NCBI RefSeq assembly: GCF_022539665.2
Contig: NC_081335.1
Span: forward strand, 992,001-1,056,000
Direction: 5' to 3'
DNA: 64,000 nt
Origin: Daphnia carinata
Taxonomy: Eukaryota; Arthropoda; Branchiopoda; Diplostraca; Daphniidae
Position 1 is the stretch's first letter. Each line of letters begins with the position of its first letter. Shown here one piece after another: positions 34,601-45,900 of the stretch. A program made the translations under genes and the position numbers. The notes beneath the pieces were generated by a model that saw nothing but the letters and a program-made list of their open reading frames with translations, was not told where the DNA came from and did no database searches.

Positions 34601-35993
34601 CCGTAGGAGTTTCTTTATTTTCTCCGCTCTCGGGATTTTCTTCAATTGGATTTTCATTTTCGACGCCGTCTCCTTCTGTCGTTCTAAAAGTAAGCCATTC
34701 ATTCTGGTTATCTCTCGGGATCTGTTCTAAACAAGAGAGTCGAACTTACTCTTGTGAATTTTTGTCTTCACCATCTTCCATTCCATGATGCTCATGGTGA
34801 TCTTCGTGCCCTTCAGATTCATCAGAGTCAGTGGCGGCCAGAGAGCGTCCTACAGTTCCGCGCGTGTCTGCACGGGCCGTGTGGTTCACAGTGTAGGATA
34901 ACATCCAATGCAATGAACACTGTGTCCGTCATGGAAGGAACAAAAAAAAAAAAGGTGAGCAATTAATATTGTAGTATATTAGTACAAAACAGGTACGTGG
35001 GCTTTTATAATCGGCTGACCAATAGAAATGTCTTTACAGTTGGTGCAAAACAAATACCTACAAGTGAACTAAACCCGTGTGTTTGACCTAGAGCAGTTGT
35101 AGATAAGAGCGTTTTATCTCCCTCTTTCATATTTTCTTTGGGCAGTGGGGGGGGGGGGGGCTTTATTTTTAACATTATTACAGTTTGATAAGTTGTGAGA
35201 TTATTCAACGAAACTTTTCGTGAAAAATCCACCAAATAAATGTTGAAATTGTGTACCTTTTCTTCCATAGTCAAAGACGATTCGGGGAAATCGCTCGCTG
35301 TACCGGGCACCAACTTCCATTGCAGACGGTATTTGTCACTTTCAGCACGTTCATTGACAACAGGGACAACATCCGGACCAGCATTGGGTATGTCAATGAT
35401 ACCGTCGTAACGGAATCTTTTAAGATAAATACGGTTTAGAGATAAATACAGTGCGTAAATAAAATTGTTGCAATATTTTAGAGCGGCAATGCTGAAGGAC
35501 AACGCAATTACCTGTGGACGAGTGTACTGGCCATTTTACCCATAGTCCAAAGAACAGTGTCGGGGTGAGCTTCAACCTTGCGGATAAGGGCTACCAAATT
35601 TTCCATCGAGTTGGGCATCCGACGGAACCGATCGCTGATAGTTTTGTTCACGTAACATAGGGACAAGTTGTCGGGGATACGATTTGGCCATGGATCACTA
35701 GCCCAGGCCGTTGCGGCAAAGATCGCTATTCATCATAGATAGTAAGCAGAAAAACAGAGTGGTTTTAAGAATCCAAATCATTTTTAAAGCTAACGTGTTA
35801 AAATTGGAATTGTTCAAGACGCCGACCGGCACTTGGAAACCAGTAATTTTTACATCTCCTATCTTATTTTTTTGGGCTTTCAGACACGAGATAAGCCGCC
35901 CTTGGAGTAGTTGCACCAACGGTATTTGTTTTCGAAATTGACGCTCTCAGGTGAGGTTTTAAATTACTTACTTATAATAAGCAGAATTTTCAT
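31681..35993 (-). CDS. Secreted VWA-like protein with furin site and C-terminal GPI-type signal, 937 aa
   Basis: Fifteen in-frame exons: complement(31681..31826, 31900..32110, 32188..32348, 32421..32564, 32648..32842, 32907..33049, 33117..33481, 33554..33735, 33821..33979, 34056..34146, 34233..34683, 34750..34919, 35257..35416, 35512..35725, 35972..35993). The signal peptide is MKILLIITIFAATAWA. A His/acidic stretch is followed by six tandem VPEE units (residues 242-265) and a furin-like site RKRR (295-298). Residues about 585-745 look like a von Willebrand A fold (TDLTFVID, KRAVLFFVTSSIS, VHIMFATLAS), but the metal site reads DQNTD instead of DxSxS. A Cys-rich part follows. The end is a hydrophobic tail (VLSHLTLVLAALMTWFL) with no basic anchor, as in GPI-anchored proteins. 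I cannot name the family; a distant link to calcium-channel alpha2/delta proteins is possible but not shown. Two 5' UTR exons seem to end at 36079 and 36228. Confidence 0.85.
33750..33770. repeat. AC dinucleotide microsatellite
   Basis: About ten AC units inside the short intron between exons at 33554-33735 and 33821-33979 of the VWA-like gene, close to its acceptor. Confidence 0.9.
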
Positions 35994-37045
35994 TTTGAGG
36001 AAATAGGGACCTGCATGAAAAATGACAAATGAAAATGTTAATTGCGTCGATCGATGTGCGTGCAATGTTAAACATTACCTGAACTCCAGTCAGACCCTTG
36101 AGGTAGCTGCCCGAACGATAGATACCTTAATTCGATGCAAATAGAAAATTAGAAAATAAAAAAAATACTATTGAAAATAGTAGTAATTTTCAGCGTGAAC
36201 ACCGGACAAGAACAGACAAAGCCTTACCTTTACCAGCAACTGACGGGACGAGTCTTGTGCGCGGGAGGGTTTGAAGCCAAGTTGCGATAAAGTACATTTT
36301 TTTTATAACTTTAGACAGTTGCTATATGCCTTTGTACCATCTTATCTTTTCACGCTTCTCTAACGAAGAGGGGCGAAAATGCCCGTCAGATGCAAGAGAT
36401 TACAACTCCGGTGTGCCCTACATCAGATAACGTGCATTTGACTAGCCATAAGTTGCCCATTGAACCAACAACCTTTTGATGCGTGTTTTTCTTTTCCCGA
36501 CTGGCAAGTATCAAACTTGGTCAGCGTTTCCGGACGAGTATCATACCCTCATCGTTTCGTGAGAAATATGAGTACAGTTCCGTTAGTTAAAGCCGGATAT
36601 TGCGTAAACGAACTGATATTTTTAGGATATCGCGATTGGTACAACGTTCTACCCCACGCAAAAATTGCCAAATGAATTCGGTCACAAGATCTGGATCGAT
36701 ACTCGTAGTTTGATTATCGAGACGCTTTATTTGTTTAATACTAAGCGTAGGTCTGCTTTGCTTTGCATGGATAGCACATTTTTCATGAGTCCAAATTTCT
36801 TCTGTTTAAAACGTTCAACCGATCACGATGTTTTTATCATTCCTTTGAACGATTAAGCGACATTTTTAGTTTTGGTTTCGTGTTATCAACATTATCTGTG
36901 AACTCTTTCACCACTTCGTTCTCGAAACAAAACCATTTCGTTTGGATATTGTAAAAAAAAATTTTTAATCTGCTTATATTGTTGTAGAATCGCACGTTTT
37001 ACGTGACATTCGTCAATCGTTACAAAGTATAACACCGGGAGTACT
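35994..37045. other. 5' UTR exons of the VWA-like gene, then intergenic DNA
   Basis: On the minus strand an acceptor (CATGCAG) sits just before the coding start. Donor-like sites at 36079 (TTCAG-GTAATG) and 36228 (AAAG-GTAAGG) suggest two small non-coding exons. From about 36300 to the next stop codon I see nothing coding; the open frames there show no protein signature. Confidence 0.4.
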
Positions 37046-39073
37046 TTAGAAATCAATTTGGGAAATCAAGGCAAGTGGTGGAGGCGGTGGGGGGTTGTTC
37101 TCAACAGCTTGCCGAAGTAATTCTAAGATGACAGTTGATATGGTTTCGGCTAGGTCGTCTTTAATCGTTTGAATGATCAGCTCGGCGATAGCTTCGAATG
37201 CCCAATCAAAGGGAGCCAATCCATTGATTTCAATGTCGATTTCTCTGTAGCAATAGAACGTAATGCATTAAACAAACGATTTTTTCAGTACTTGACTGTT
37301 AACTAACCCAATATTGTAGATATTAAAATCATTGACTGTTACTGCTCCAGATAGAATGTCGATTTTGAAAGAGAAGAAGAAGTCCAGGCTGCGGATCAAA
37401 GCAAAGGCCTCAGCGTTGACACCTACTCCCCACACCTCGACTTGGACTTTATAACCGGCCTTCATAAAGTTCATCAGCGTTATCAGACTATTGCGATACA
37501 GGTAGGCATTAGACTGAACAATTCGTATTACCGCATTCTTTTCAGAGGCAACACAATGAAGAAAACAGGTGCGTTTAGTGTGTTTACCTGCATATTGGAA
37601 TATCCAGCGCTTCCGTTGAACGTGATGTAACGTCCGCCATAATCCAGGGTGGCATCGGCGCTTCTGTGAATGCTGGACTACGGTCGTTTAAAAAAGAAAA
37701 GAAGATACTTTAAAAATTTTACACGGCTTACTGAGGTGATTAAAAAGGTGTTTTACCAGTCCTATTAGCCATCCATTGTAGAGCGCTGCGTGGCCTCCTG
37801 GGATTTCGGTGTAGGCATCAGGTAGGGTTTTTGGATCGACACCCGGTGTTTCGTAGAGCACCTGTCGCAACTCGGCCAACACTAGATCAAGGTAGGCATT
37901 AGCATTGCCGACTTCTTTGGTTTCAGGTATTCTAAAAATGGACAAGTGTCAAGAGGTCACATTGGCTCTAGGCTCCTAATCTTTTGATCTTACAGTGCCA
38001 TATCGTATGCCTCGGAACCTTCACCTCCCATATTTGCCAAAGCTTGGTTGATTTGATCTTCAATCAGTTGACAGAAGGGTTCGTTGATGATGGCCCAAAC
38101 AGCATCTACAACTTCTTTGGCTATTTCTAGATACAAGAGGTTTAAGGTGAAAATCGATTGACCTAATTATTCACTGACTCTGACTTTGTTTTTTTTTTTT
38201 TACCTAGTTCGTTGATGACAGTTTCAATTAGCGTTTCTAAAGAGCCACCGCCCAAGAGATTTTCAAAATTCACTTGGAGGGACTGGAAGGTAAAATCCAA
38301 ATGCAAATCACGAATCTGCGGAGGGACTCCCATACTCAAACCAGCACCGCCTCCGAGGCTCACATCGAAGACGTGTACGCTAAATAAAAAGAGGACATTA
38401 TCATAGCTGTTTGACGAATAGGATTGCAAGTTGTTTGTGATACAAGTAATTGCCAGCGCCGTAGAGTGGGAACAGATTCATCAATATTCCATCCATTGCG
38501 TAATGGCCGTCGATATTGAAGTTGGGTACTAGAATTTCAAAATTGATGTATTAGAAGTCGTATTAATTTGAAAATCTAATTTTTACAGCTTAATTGGAGC
38601 TCCATCGTCAGTCGCACCATGTTGGTGTTGACTGATTCGACAATGAATTCAGCCAAGTGGGTTACCCATGTGTTGTCCACCTGTAACAGTAAACTGGAAA
38701 GAGAATGTTCTCTATCAAAAACATTCAAATGACTTATTAACAGAAAATAAAGGATATACTCGGCATCTGCTGACGTGAAATTCACTAGTAGGTACTCGAT
38801 AAAGAATGGATCTAATGGCGGTATATTTTCAGTGCCATTAAGCATCAACTGGCGAACGACCTCTAGCGCGTCTCGGATGATATCGTCTATAGGATTTCTA
38901 GCCTGGTGAAGCGCCTTTTCAAGCACGTCCTTTGGCTGCACTTTGCCTTCGGTATAATTAATTTCAATTATTTGAAATGGCTATGAATGAAAATTTCTGT
39001 TAACGAAATTACCTGCCAGAGTGGCACCAAAACCCACCGACGCTAAAAGAAAAAGTAGAATCGCACAACGCAT
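37046..39073 (-). CDS. Secreted two-lobed TULIP lipid-binding protein (JHBP/takeout-like plus mite-group-7-like), 472 aa
   Basis: Ten in-frame exons: complement(37046..37244, 37308..37513, 37588..37677, 37757..37931, 37994..38126, 38204..38379, 38444..38528, 38587..38693, 38760..38946, 39013..39073). The signal peptide is MRCAILLFLLASVGFGATLA. The N-terminal half ends with LSLPNFNIDGHYAMDG and LFPLYGAGNY, then a long amphipathic segment (VHVFDVSLGGGAGLSMGVPP) and helices, as in juvenile-hormone-binding and takeout proteins. The C-terminal half restarts with a helix (AYLDLVLAELRQVL), then NGWLIGLSSIHRSADATLDY and a second helical end, resembling mite group 7 allergens. Both are TULIP folds with a hydrophobic groove, so it probably carries a lipid in haemolymph or gut; ligand unknown. 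The tail is NNPPPPPPLALISQIDF. The family call rests on pattern, not a search. Confidence 0.78.
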
Positions 39074-39926
39074 CTTTCCACGTTTCCTGGTGCTTAGTGT
39101 CAGTTGTGGCGTTTATAAGTCTACTGCAAGTTCAACGTTTTATTCCGATAACTGCGCTTCACACGGTTGACGAAATTTTGTGTGGTTTCGTTCACCTCTT
39201 TTTTATCGTTTCAGGTAGTTTGTGTGCGCCGTCTGGTCTATCACTTATTGATTGAAGGCTGATATGACTCTTTGTGCAGCGACGTTTTTTTTTGTTGTTG
39301 CCGTACACCTTTATCATATTTTTGCAATCCATCTTGCTTACCTCTCGTACGACCCCAAATTCCATCGTAACTCAGTTACGGTATAGCTAGAAGATGCTTC
39401 ATCATGAATAACAATCCTCTTTTTATTATGGCTTGACGTTTCATCGTACCAATAACGTAAATACCAGTGAAGCGAGGGCTTTCGCGGCGATAGCGATAAC
39501 GGCAAAGGGCGTTAGGAGACGGGATGTTACAGGGATGTAGTTAGGGATTTCACCGCATAACACTGTTGGTGCTTCATGACGACTGATTCTATAATTTTCT
39601 GATGTTTATATCTTAAGCATGGTTGTTGCAATGTTTAAGCTAAACGGTCGACAGAAAAAAAAATTAAAAAGAAATGGAAATCACAATTTCATAGTTTTAA
39701 AAGACACTAGCCGAGGTATTTAAGAAATTTATCGTTTGCCTTCTTCTGGTATCCCTCTAGCGGTTCTTCGTGTTTTCACATGACGTAAAAGATGCTTCGG
39801 CAGCGGGCCGTCAACTATCAAACATGTTTACATATTCGATAATTCGGGTTGTGGCAATATTGTGGTAGGGGTTCCAGCTCATCACATTGACTTTTGTCGA
39901 TATTTTCCCTCTTTCATTTTCGAAAA
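39074..39926. promoter_or_regulatory. Divergent upstream region of the TULIP gene and MPDU1
   Basis: 853 bases between opposed start codons. A minus-strand TATA box (TTATAAAC, 39112-39119) serves the TULIP gene. No TATA is seen for MPDU1, and no exon is visible. Confidence 0.5.
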
Positions 39927-42900
39927 ATGGAGTACCTCAAGCCAGTTATTTTGCAAGTTTTAAGTCCACAATGCTATGATGAGTTTTTCCTGAACTTCAA
40001 CTTTTTCCATGGTAAAAACAGCTTTAAAATTTCAAATTATGTTTGTGTAAGGGTGAGATAAACGTGCCGGTTCATTGATTCAGTCAAAAAGAAACTCTTA
40101 AAATAATAAAATTTCGCACACGTGTAACAAATTGAATTTCTTTTTGCAGTGGAATGTTTGAAGGCTGCTCTGAGCAAAGGTCTTGGACTTGGAATCATTG
40201 CAGGATCAGTGCTAGGTATAAAACTTAATCGTTGTGTTTTTGTATGACTATTAGATAATTGAAAGGTCTATCTGGATTTCATAGTCAAGGTACCACAAAT
40301 ATTAAAACTCTTCAATGCAAAAAGTGGTGAGGGCATCAATTTGACAGCAATCTTCATGGAGTTGTTTGCTATTTCTGCCAACATGGCCTACAGCTTCAGG
40401 AATGAATTTCCTTTCAGGTAAGAGTTCTATTTGATTTACGTGTACATCTGAATTGAAATCCAGTGGTAATTGATAACACAAGTAGCAGTTGTGTGTAGGA
40501 TCAAAATCATTATGAAGTAGGAACCGATGTAGGATAGGGAGGGTGTATATGTATTTTTTTATTGGTAACTCGCTGAAGGGCTTTATCTAGTTTCTCAGCT
40601 ATCTGTTTCTGCAATATTTTCCCACAACTTTTGAATTTTTTAATGACGTCACAAAAGCTAGGTTGGGTCTAACAGTTTGCATTTGGCCGATAGATGGCGT
40701 CGTGGTGACCGTTTTTTGGCATATATTTTAAATCAGATGTCTTTATGGCATATACGTAAAAAAAAATTTGATGATAAGAACCTTGTGTGTTGATACTGGT
40801 TCTTTCTTTAACGGTCGGCGATATCGCCCTGCCTCCCCATCTCGATTCGTTTCCTTTCTCTCTCTTTTCGTATAAAAACGATCGTGACACGGCCGTATCT
40901 TGGCGGTTTCATTTTTTTTCCCCCTTGTTTATTCCTTCACTCCCTTCATTGTGGTGCCCTTCTTATTTCTAGCATCACCTGGAGCTGCTGGTTATGATAT
41001 CCGCCGGCAAAAGGATTTTTTTTTTTTTTCTATTTTGTTACCGTAGACCGTCAAGCCCCAATTAATGTTGCCTTCCCGGGGGTAACGTTTATCCCTACAT
41101 GGGGCTCTAAAACATGTTGGCTGATGCTACAAACATCTCCCACCGCCATTTTTCGACTTGAAATCTGTAATGCAGCTAACGAACACACGCTCTCCGTTTC
41201 ACGCAAATGTCTTAACTATTTTTCTCTCTGACGTCTCTCGGTCCACTCCCCTTCCTGTGTTAAATGTTTTGATATCGTTCACGTTTTTTTCCCTCCTCAC
41301 GCACCGCAAGACTCGTCCAGATGTTGGCCAAGGTAAAATGATTTTTAAAAAAGGCCAGACTTATTTGTTTAACAAAAAAAAATGGCAGCGGTCGTGAATC
41401 ACTAAACGTCATTTTTCTCTTTGGCACAACGAACAACAACCGTCTGCAGGCGTGATTAAATGTGTTTTCCCGATGATACGATTAAAGAACAAACTGGTCA
41501 GCGTGAAACGTAATGTTTTGGGAGGAGATAGAGAGAAATCTTCTAGTTTCCCTTTTTTTAAATAATTTGATTTAAAAACAAAAACAAAAAACAAAATCGG
41601 TTCTTTTTTTAATGAAAAGAGTTGCTTAGATTGTGTTGGGAAAAGTGAAAATGAGATCATCAACAGCTTCTATCTGGTGCGAACGGAACACGGTCAGACA
41701 GATAGTGGGGGGAAATAAAAATTAAATAATTTACTTGCCGCTTTATATTTTTTCTTCTTTCTTCTCCTGGTGAAAGAGATCAGAATCTCAGCTGGTGGCC
41801 AGCTCCCAATGTATAACAGTAGCACCATTTATTATTATAAATTTTAGACGTGTTATGTATAGCTACTGCTATACTTGGCTTCTTTTCTTCTCTTGGCTGC
41901 TTCCATTCTCCCTCCTCGGCGCGTTAACTTCTGGCCCAGCAGCCCCGACAACTTCACAGTTTAAACCCCCCCCCCCCCCCAAAAAAAAAAAAAAAGAAAC
42001 TTCTTTTTTTTTTTTTCAGGTTAAAGTAAAGAGAGAAAGAATGACTAATTATTAAAAAAGAAAACATCATTTACAAGAAGAGATTGCGGGGCTGATGGCG
42101 CGCTGGACCGGAGAGAGAACCGTGGGGATGGAGAGCCTTGGACCGTTCTCTTTTATTTTTTTTCGTCTTGACTGAATTAACCGTAAAAGAAAAAAAATAA
42201 GATAAGAGAGCAATAGAATGAGAGTAGGAAAAAAAAAAAGACGATGGCTCCCCGTGTTCCGCGCCGCGGCACTGAGTGAGAGTGAGTCCACTGGCCGACG
42301 ATGACGGACCCGTTCGATGGGCTTGCTCTGAATTGCCAGTCACTCCGGCTGATTTAATTCCGTCCTCCGGGCCGTGGCATTCCACGTCACTCAACTTCTC
42401 TCATTTTCTTTTTTCTTCCTTCTCTCTACAGGGTACCCCCCCCCCCCCTTCTATCTCCCCCTCGTTCCATCGTCAAGGAAAACATAGTACAAAAGCTCTC
42501 TTTATTCTCTCTCTCTCTCTCTCTCTCTCTACGTAGTTCCATCTCAATTCATCCCATTTTCGAGGAGCTGCTTTTTTTTTCCCCTCTTTACTTCTCTCTG
42601 CTAAGGTTTTCTTCTTTCTTTATTCCGTCGCGTAATGCTAGTAGCCGGAGGAAGAAGAAGGTTTTTGGATGAAGAGTGAAAAACAAGACGATGATGATAG
42701 AAACAGGGAATGAGAACAGTATATATATCTATCGCCTTTTGTACCAACGTATAATTCCTCTTGGGTTTGGATTTTTCTTTTTCAAATGTTTAAACTGTTA
42801 TTCGATATGGCTTTGCTGATGAAATCGCAGCTTCCGTTGAGGTACTGGAAACCACCGATTTAAAAATATGTTGGATACTCTTCGGAATGGTAATCCGATG

Positions 42901-45900
42901 CGGGGCTTCCGATTTCATCTTTGAAGTGGTTTGGGGAAACGCCTTGAAATTCATTGGAGCATTTTAAGTAATCGGAGGTCAACGGATATGCTACGTTTCA
43001 TTTGCATGTCTTTCGTAAAAAGAATAAAATATCATTTTGGCTTGAGCGATTAATGAGTTGGCACCTCTTCAGTGGCTCCGTTCTGCCACGCCCTAACAAA
43101 CACGAGGGCTGCGTATGGAAGAAGATATTTCAACCTTGTTCCAGGTGACCGCGTGATGCAGCGGATCCGCGTGTCGCGACTTGTTTGTCACAGAAGGGGG
43201 GAGACACAGCCAAGATGGGCAAAAACCTTCATTCACGATCGTTTCCTCCCCCTTTTTTTTTCTATCATCTCCTCCCATCCGCAAAAAAACAAAAAACGGA
43301 TCTTGTCTTTTTCCGTTTCTTCATTTTTCTCTTTTATCTTTAACATGAACAAAAAAAAAAAAAATTGGGAGTTCAGGTGTTGCCGAGGCCAGGTGATATA
43401 GTCAAAGACACAGACACACACACATACACATAGGGAAGGATAAGACAGTCCACACGGGGGGGGGCTCCTCCTCCATTCCGACAAACCTCCTGCTGCGTGC
43501 AACCCTCCCTTTCCTTTCCCTCCGGCCGCCACTAATGACCAGCTGATGATGAAGGAGAAGAGACACGGCAGCAACAAGCTCCGCTCTTTATCCATCACCT
43601 GCCATCTTCTTCTTCTTTTCCCCTCCGAAAAAATAATAGAACATTTCAAAATAAAATGGAAAAAAAATTATTAAATTTTTCTTTAAAAGCAAGAACTTTT
43701 GCACGTCATATCGCAGACCCAACCATCCCCCCCCTCCCCCCCCCCCCCAATCTTCTAAAATCCTCTCAACTCTCGTCATCGCAAAGTTTTGCAACGCAAA
43801 GGGGAAAAACTGAAGGCTTCCCTTTTAAAAAAATAAAAGCGTCCCGCTGTTTGTGCCCGGCTAGCAATTAGCGGGTTCTGATACACCACCAGCCGCCCAT
43901 TTACCGAAGCTACTTAAGACTTTTTACTTAACATCTCACATGTCTTCTTTCTTACATCCCGCAGCAAAAAACTTGATGGCAGTTGCGCTACACGTACAGC
44001 GTTCAATTTACCTGTCTTTTTTTTTTTTTTTCCTCTTTAGACCATTTTGATTCAACTAACTGCTTTTGCTACTTTATGCTTCTGACATTTCTTTTCATTT
44101 CCGGAGGGGGTGTTCTCTTATGGCTCCCGAAAAAAGAAAAAAAAAAAAAAAAAAAGCTCCCGGTTGCAACGATATTTTGCGCTTAGGAAGCAAAACGATA
44201 TAGAGAGAGACGCTTGTGTATGTTGTGTGCGGGTCGAAATCATTGCCTACCCGCTGCGTTAAAGGTTGTCGGGTTTTTCTTTTTTTTTTTTTTCGTTGAT
44301 TACGTCGGCGGACGAGAGCAACTGTTGGCACGGACAGAATCAAAAAGTAGCAGCCGAAAAAAAAAACAAAAAACGATACGAAACTTTTTTGAGAGAGAAG
44401 AGGGGGGGGGGTCTATTAGGAAATGAAGCGCCTTTGTTTTGGGTACGTTGCCGACGCCGCTGTTGCTGGAAAAACACATCACAGGGCCTCTTCGGTCCAA
44501 GGTGAGAAATGAAACGACGGGGTGTCTCTTTTTCTTGTTTCTACCGTGTGCTTATTACGATCCAAAATGGAAGAGGGCAGAGATACGGACGTTATTTTGA
44601 GGCTGCTACTCTATTTTCTTAGTTGCGCGGTAGCCGCTTTTATAGAGATTAAGTGTCGGTCGAAAACGTAGCAGATTGAGTTGGATTATTATTTTTTTTT
44701 TGAAAAAAAAAAATCACAATTGCCGCTTTTCACCTTTTGTGGCTGTTGTTTTTGGCTAATGATGCCTTACCAGATACGAACAATGTCTTCTTCTTTTTTT
44801 TTTTTAGCCTTTAAGGAAGAGAGAGAGAGAAATGTGTAATGCATAAGAGTAACATGTTTCAGTCGACTTGGCTTTGATATTTTTTTTTACGGCCAAGGTG
44901 GGGGGAAGTTGCGGCCAGACCACCGCAGCCGATGGCGCATACACCGACAACATAGAGCCATAATCCACGCAGGAGGTCTCTAAAAAAAAAAAAAAAAAAA
45001 ATAGTCGGTCGTGTTGTTGTGTATAGATGTAATGGCCATCGTTTCAAACTTTTCTTCTTTCTTTAAAAATATTTATGTTTGTTGTATGTATTTCCCTATT
45101 TTTTAAATTCCCTCAGTTCTTTTGCGTGTACACGTCTGGAACGTTTTGATGTTTTCGTATGGCTCTATGGATTATATATATTTTTTTTTTTTAAATCTTA
45201 AGTGTCATCGTACGTCCCGGATTCATGACTTGAATGTTAGCACCGCATCCGGTCGATCTCGATCGTTAAAAAAAAGGAGGTGAAATATGGGAATTGGATA
45301 TGACCATTGAGGGATCGTGTTAAACATATTTACATTAGATCTATTGCAAGTTTAGATAGCGGATATCCTTGTCGATCAAAATTTTTAGGATAAAAAAAAA
45401 ATGCGATTTAAAATTTTTGAATTGCTGGAGATGCGTTTTTTTTTTTTCGTAGTCGCTTCCCTTTCGTCGGATCAGGAAAAAAAAAACTCGTGTCCGTCAT
45501 TTGAACTGGAAAACGGTCCTTTCCTAACATGTCAGATAGTATAACCGGAAGTGTGTGTGTGGATTCCTCCCTCTGTCTCTCGCTCTTCATTGTCCGTTGG
45601 CCAAAGAGAGAAATAAAAAAAAAAAAAAAAGAGGGTCGCCTTTCCTCTTTTGTTGTGTTCCAGCGCACTGCTGGATTGTTTAGTTGTAAAAAGAGAGTTC
45701 TCTCTGCGTGATGGGCATATACGAAACGGAAGGGAAACGCTTTTGTTGTACACACACAAAAAAAAAGAACCGATTTTTTTTTTGTTGTCCTTTCTTGTTC
45801 GTTTGTTTTCGGTCGAATTTCAAATGTTAAAGAAAAATTCCTGTCTTTGAATATCACTCACGCCAACGCAAGCTTCCGAATCAAACTATTTTAATGGCGA

